7,054 nt of DNA from Candidatus Shapirobacteria bacterium. GTDB taxonomy: Bacteria; Patescibacteriota; Microgenomatia; VGLL01. The stretch is from positions 1-7,054 of the forward strand of contig VGLL01000050.1 of NCBI GenBank assembly GCA_016866735.1, written 5' to 3'. Position 1 is the stretch's first letter, and the number at the start of each line of letters is the position of its first letter. Under the pieces are notes generated by a model, which had not been told where the DNA came from, ran no database searches, and saw only the letters and a list, made by a program, of their open reading frames with translations. Below, one piece after another: positions 4,890 to 7,054 of this stretch. The translations under genes and the position numbers were made by a program.

Positions 4890-5200
4890 CCGAGGATTTT
4901 CTCGATCAAAACTTTCGTTTGCAGGGGACGAAAGCCGATCACCCGCCGGTATCTTGACTTAGCCTTGTATTTGGCTACCCGAATCTTTTCCCCTTTAAAC
5001 TGGGAGAGAATCACGCCTTTAACTTTGGCGCCCTTGACGAGCGGCTGGCCAACAGCCAGTTTCTCGCCATCGCGGACTAATAAAACCTCGGCAAATTCAA
5101 CCGCCTCTTTCTCTTTCTGGGGCAGCTTGGCCACTACAATTTCTTCCTTTTCGGTCACCCGGTACTGCTTACCCCCAATTTTTACAACCGTATACTTCAT
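4886..5200 (-). CDS. rplU: 50S ribosomal protein L21
   Basis: L21 binds 23S rRNA in the large subunit. The 104-residue protein shows the family pattern throughout: MKYTVVKIGGKQYRV at the N-terminus, EVLLVRDGEKLAVGQPLVKGAKVKG in the middle, and the basic rRNA-binding loop KYKAKSRYRRVIGFRPLQT at the C-terminal side. Length is normal for the family (about 100-105). It ends with TGA, so UGA is a stop in this genome. The ATG at 5200 follows a TATAAT by 7 nt and no Shine-Dalgarno site is present (TTTCTCC fills the gap), so the mRNA is predicted to be leaderless. It precedes rpmA, the usual pairing. Confidence 0.95.
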   Translation of the reverse strand: MKYTVVKIGGKQYRVTEKEEIVVAKLPQKEKEAVEFAEVLLVRDGEKLAVGQPLVKGAKVKGVILSQFKGEKIRVAKYKAKSRYRRVIGFRPLQTKVLIEKILG

Positions 5201-5207
5201 GGAGAAA

Positions 5208-5235
5208 ATTATACCACGATATTATTTAATCTCAA
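5208..5235 (-). promoter_or_regulatory. Promoter of rplU, leaderless type
   Basis: TTGAGA (5235-5230, 5 of 6) and a perfect TATAAT (5213-5208) are spaced by 16 bp. The -10 box ends 7 nt before the ATG at 5200, so the transcript should begin at the start codon. The block from -10 to ATG differs from that of lepB at a single base. It lies in the 50-nt gap after the ATPase stop codon. Confidence 0.72.
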
Positions 5236-5250
5236 GCGCCGCCCCATTTT

Positions 5251-6432
5251 TTAGAGATCCGTTGCCAAAACAGCTTTCTTCTCCTCGCTGTAATTAAGAG
5301 TAACCAGATAGTTTTCGGTTAAACCCGGGCCTTTTGCTCTTTTTACCAGATTGGCGACCTCTCTGGCAGAGGCAGTAGTTTTGGCCTCCAGGCCAATTTT
5401 CCCTTCAACCACAAAATCAATCTCTCCTCCGGCTCCCCGGTGAAAATACTGGAGCTTAAAATCCGGCCGCAGATTTTGGAAAACGCTATTCTCAAACGCC
5501 TGGCCAAGCGAGATTTTACCCAGCAGGTTGGCCAAACCAGTATCGCCAAAAAACAACTTCTTCCCCCCGGCGGCCTGGCGATCAGCACTCTGGCTAAATT
5601 GAGGGAGAAGAGAAATAAAATAGGTTTGTTCCAAAAAACCCAAATAGTTATAGACCGTTTCCCGGCTCACCGCCAACTCCGAAGCCAATTTGCCCACCTC
5701 GACTTTGGCCCCAATTCGGGTAGGCAAAAGAAGGATAAGATCTCTTAACTTAGCAATCTCTTTAAAATCAGCCAGGCTCTTCACATCCTGCTCAAAATAA
5801 GACTTAAAAATCTCTTCCAGAAGCTGGCGCTTGCGCGAAAAGTTTTCTTCCAGAACAACTAAAGGGAAGCCGCCGAATTCCATAAATTCCTGATAGTATT
5901 TAATGATTTTTTCATAGCCAATTTTGTTCTTGGCGGCCGCCTTTTGGGAGAAAGAGGCCGTGCTTTCTCTTTTTACATTCCCAAAAGTCAAAAACTCCGC
6001 GAAAGTCAGAGGAAAAAGCTCAAAGACCAACTTTCTGCCCGCCAAAGATTCGGGGAAAAGATTTTTAAGGTAGAAACTGGCCGAGACGGTCAGGAAAAAT
6101 TTTACCGACCAGTGGTCGTAAAGATATTTGACCACCTGGCTAATCTGGGGCAGGTTTTGAATTTCATCAAGAAAGAGATACGCCCGAGAGCCATTCGTAA
6201 CCCCAAATTGTTTGAGGTTGTTCCAGATATTATCAAAATTTTCTTCTTCGAAAACTTTGCGGTGAAGAGGATTCCCCAAATCCAAAAGAACTTTATTGGA
6301 AGAAGCAATTTCGGCAAAGAGGCGGTTCAAGATGGTAGTCTTACCCACCTGTCTCATCCCCGTTAAAACCACAATTTCCCGGGTTTCTAATTCTTGCTCA
6401 AGGGCGGGTAATATCTTCCTGGAATAGAACAC
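5251..6432 (-). CDS. AAA_14 / DUF4143 ATP-binding protein
   Basis: The 393-residue protein belongs to the widespread but poorly understood AAA_14-DUF4143 family. The Walker A is GMRQVGKTT (25-33) and the Walker B is YLFLDEIQ (85-92, Asp89-Glu90). A sensor region and the LAGRK...FPLTFAEF block (about 130-148) follow. The C-terminal half has a winged-helix-like part (KLASELAVSRETVYNYLGFLE) and a PD-(D/E)XK nuclease-like end: GGEIDF (Asp339) and LEAK (Glu349-x-Lys351). The nuclease-like motif is seen here, but activity in this family is not established to my knowledge. The start is a GTG 6 nt after a TAAAAT -10 box, so the mRNA is probably leaderless. GC is lower (25 of 60 in 6181-6240) than in rodA (39 of 60 in 6841-6900). 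It has its own promoter and appears to be an independent insertion between rodA and rplU. The cellular role is unknown. Confidence 0.88.
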   Translation of the reverse strand: MFYSRKILPALEQELETREIVVLTGMRQVGKTTILNRLFAEIASSNKVLLDLGNPLHRKVFEEENFDNIWNNLKQFGVTNGSRAYLFLDEIQNLPQISQVVKYLYDHWSVKFFLTVSASFYLKNLFPESLAGRKLVFELFPLTFAEFLTFGNVKRESTASFSQKAAAKNKIGYEKIIKYYQEFMEFGGFPLVVLEENFSRKRQLLEEIFKSYFEQDVKSLADFKEIAKLRDLILLLPTRIGAKVEVGKLASELAVSRETVYNYLGFLEQTYFISLLPQFSQSADRQAAGGKKLFFGDTGLANLLGKISLGQAFENSVFQNLRPDFKLQYFHRGAGGEIDFVVEGKIGLEAKTTASAREVANLVKRAKGPGLTENYLVTLNYSEEKKAVLATDL

Positions 6433-6438
6433 GCTGAT

Positions 6439-6467
6439 ATTTTACAAAAATATGGTGTATTTGTCAA
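6439..6467 (-). promoter_or_regulatory. Promoter of the AAA_14/DUF4143 ATPase, leaderless type
   Basis: A perfect TTGACA (6467-6462) is followed after exactly 17 bp by TAAAAT (6444-6439, 5 of 6). Only 6 nt (ATCAGC) separate the -10 box from the GTG start at 6432, so transcription should start at the start codon itself. It is the strongest -35/-10 pair in the window. Confidence 0.75.
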
Positions 6468-6480
6468 GTAGTAGCTGACA
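6462..6480. repeat. Short inverted repeat overlapping the ATPase -35 box
   Basis: TGTCA (6462-6466) and TGACA (6476-6480) form a 5-bp inverted repeat with a 9-bp spacer. The left arm is part of the -35 hexamer TTGACA on the minus strand. It could be a small operator or a weak RNA hairpin after rodA, but arms of this length arise often by chance. Confidence 0.25.
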
Positions 6481-6489
6481 CTTTCGTGA

Positions 6490-7054
6490 CTATTTAATCT
6501 CCAGAATCTCTTCTTTTTTCTTTCTGGCCCTGGCCACGCTTTCCACCAGACCCAGGCAGGTCATCACGGCCAGGACTGATGACCCTCCTTGAGAAACCAA
6601 AGGTAAGGTAATTCCCGTAATCGGCAAAATGCCGATGTTTACGCCAACATTGACAAAAACCTGAAAGGTAAGTAAGGAAAAAACGCCCGCGCAAAGATAA
6701 TAGCCGAAATCGTCAGGCGCTTCCCGGGCTGCTTTCAAAATTCTCAAGGAGAGAAAAAGGAAAAGCAAAAGAAGGATAAGGGAGCCAAATAAACCCAGCT
6801 CTTCTGCCAGTGAAGCAAAGATAAAGTCGGTTCTCGCTTCAGGCAGGAAAGCAAGTTGGCTCTGGGTGCCCCGGCCCAAACCCCGACCGAAGATCCCTCC
6901 CGCGCCCACGGCAATCATCGCCTGAATCAGGTTATAGCCAGCTCCTAGAGGATCGCTCTCGGGATTAAGGAAGGTTAAAATCCTTAGCTTTTGGTAGTCT
7001 TTAAGAAATAACCAGGAAAAAGGTAGGCCGACCGCGCTTAAGATAAGCAGACTA
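6490..7054 (-). CDS. rodA: RodA-type SEDS peptidoglycan glycosyltransferase, C-terminal part
   Basis: The frame is open from the right edge to the TAG at 6492-6490, giving about 187 C-terminal residues; the N-terminus lies outside, so the internal ATG at 6918 is not the start. The hallmark SEDS region is present: FLNPESDPLGAGYN, then IQAMIAVGAGGIFGRGLGRG, then GTQSQLAFLPEARTDFIFA. GTQSQL-x-FLPE is closer to RodA than to FtsW. The Asp in RTDFIF is probably the catalytic aspartate of this family; an Arg stands where His is usual (HTDFIF). Two to three membrane helices follow (GLFGSLILLLLFLFL, the YYLCAGVFSLLTFQVFVNVGVN stretch and GSSVLAVMTCLGLVES), and then a basic cytoplasmic tail. RodA polymerises lipid II during wall elongation together with a class B PBP. 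No terminator is seen in the 57-nt gap after it. Confidence 0.9.
   Translation of the reverse strand, partial: SLLILSAVGLPFSWLFLKDYQKLRILTFLNPESDPLGAGYNLIQAMIAVGAGGIFGRGLGRGTQSQLAFLPEARTDFIFASLAEELGLFGSLILLLLFLFLSLRILKAAREAPDDFGYYLCAGVFSLLTFQVFVNVGVNIGILPITGITLPLVSQGGSSVLAVMTCLGLVESVARARKKKEEILEIK

Noticed and set aside
6490..6918. A separate 142-residue gene starting at ATG 6918.
   Set aside because: The same frame stays open to the window edge with RodA residues (FLNPESDPLGAGYN), so the ATG is internal.

Overview
The window reads like a chromosomal segment of a Patescibacteria/CPR-type bacterium, possibly Microgenomates-like. That placement is an inference from style: compact genes, a secreted signal-peptide/ConA-like/Thr-Pro-linker/LCAT-like hydrolase, a AAA_14-DUF4143 ATPase next to housekeeping genes, and -10 boxes sitting directly on start codons. 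TGA, TAG and TAA all appear as ordinary stops (TGA ends the methyltransferase and rplU), so nothing points to UGA recoding.

Layout. Positions 1-873 (minus) hold a class I SAM methyltransferase translationally coupled by an ATGA overlap to a glycosyltransferase whose N-terminus only is present; this looks like the edge of a surface-glycan locus. A 62-bp divergent gap (874-935) separates it from a large plus-strand gene (936-2951) for a secreted alpha/beta hydrolase. Positions 2952-3179 carry a minus-strand tRNA-Val(CAC) with a deviant T-arm, a structured hairpin 3' of it that contains a tRNA T-arm signature, and two back-to-back promoters. Signal peptidase I (lepB, 3180-3761, plus) converges on and overlaps parB (3756-4592, minus). 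Further right, all on the minus strand, are rpmA (L27), rplU (L21), a AAA_14/DUF4143 ATPase and the C-terminal part of a RodA-type SEDS glycosyltransferase running off the right edge.

How the genes fit together. rodA, lepB, and the left-hand glycosyltransferase/methyltransferase pair concern the cell envelope and export. LepB could process exported proteins such as the hydrolase. rplU, rpmA and the tRNA belong to translation, and parB to chromosome segregation. The most distinctive signal is regulatory. lepB, rplU and the ATPase each have a good sigma70-type -10 hexamer ending only 6-7 nt before the start codon, with no room for a Shine-Dalgarno site, so their mRNAs are predicted to be leaderless. 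The lepB and rplU -10-to-start blocks match at 15 of 16 bases. rpmA, in contrast, has its own promoter and a GGAG site.

Base composition is uneven. Hand counts of single 60-base lines gave about 32% GC in the methyltransferase, 35-47% in the first part of the hydrolase, 60% in its catalytic part, 68% in parB, 42% in the ATPase and 65% in rodA. This suggests a mosaic history for the left end and for the ATPase. No CRISPR array, insertion sequence, rRNA gene or clear intrinsic terminator was seen.
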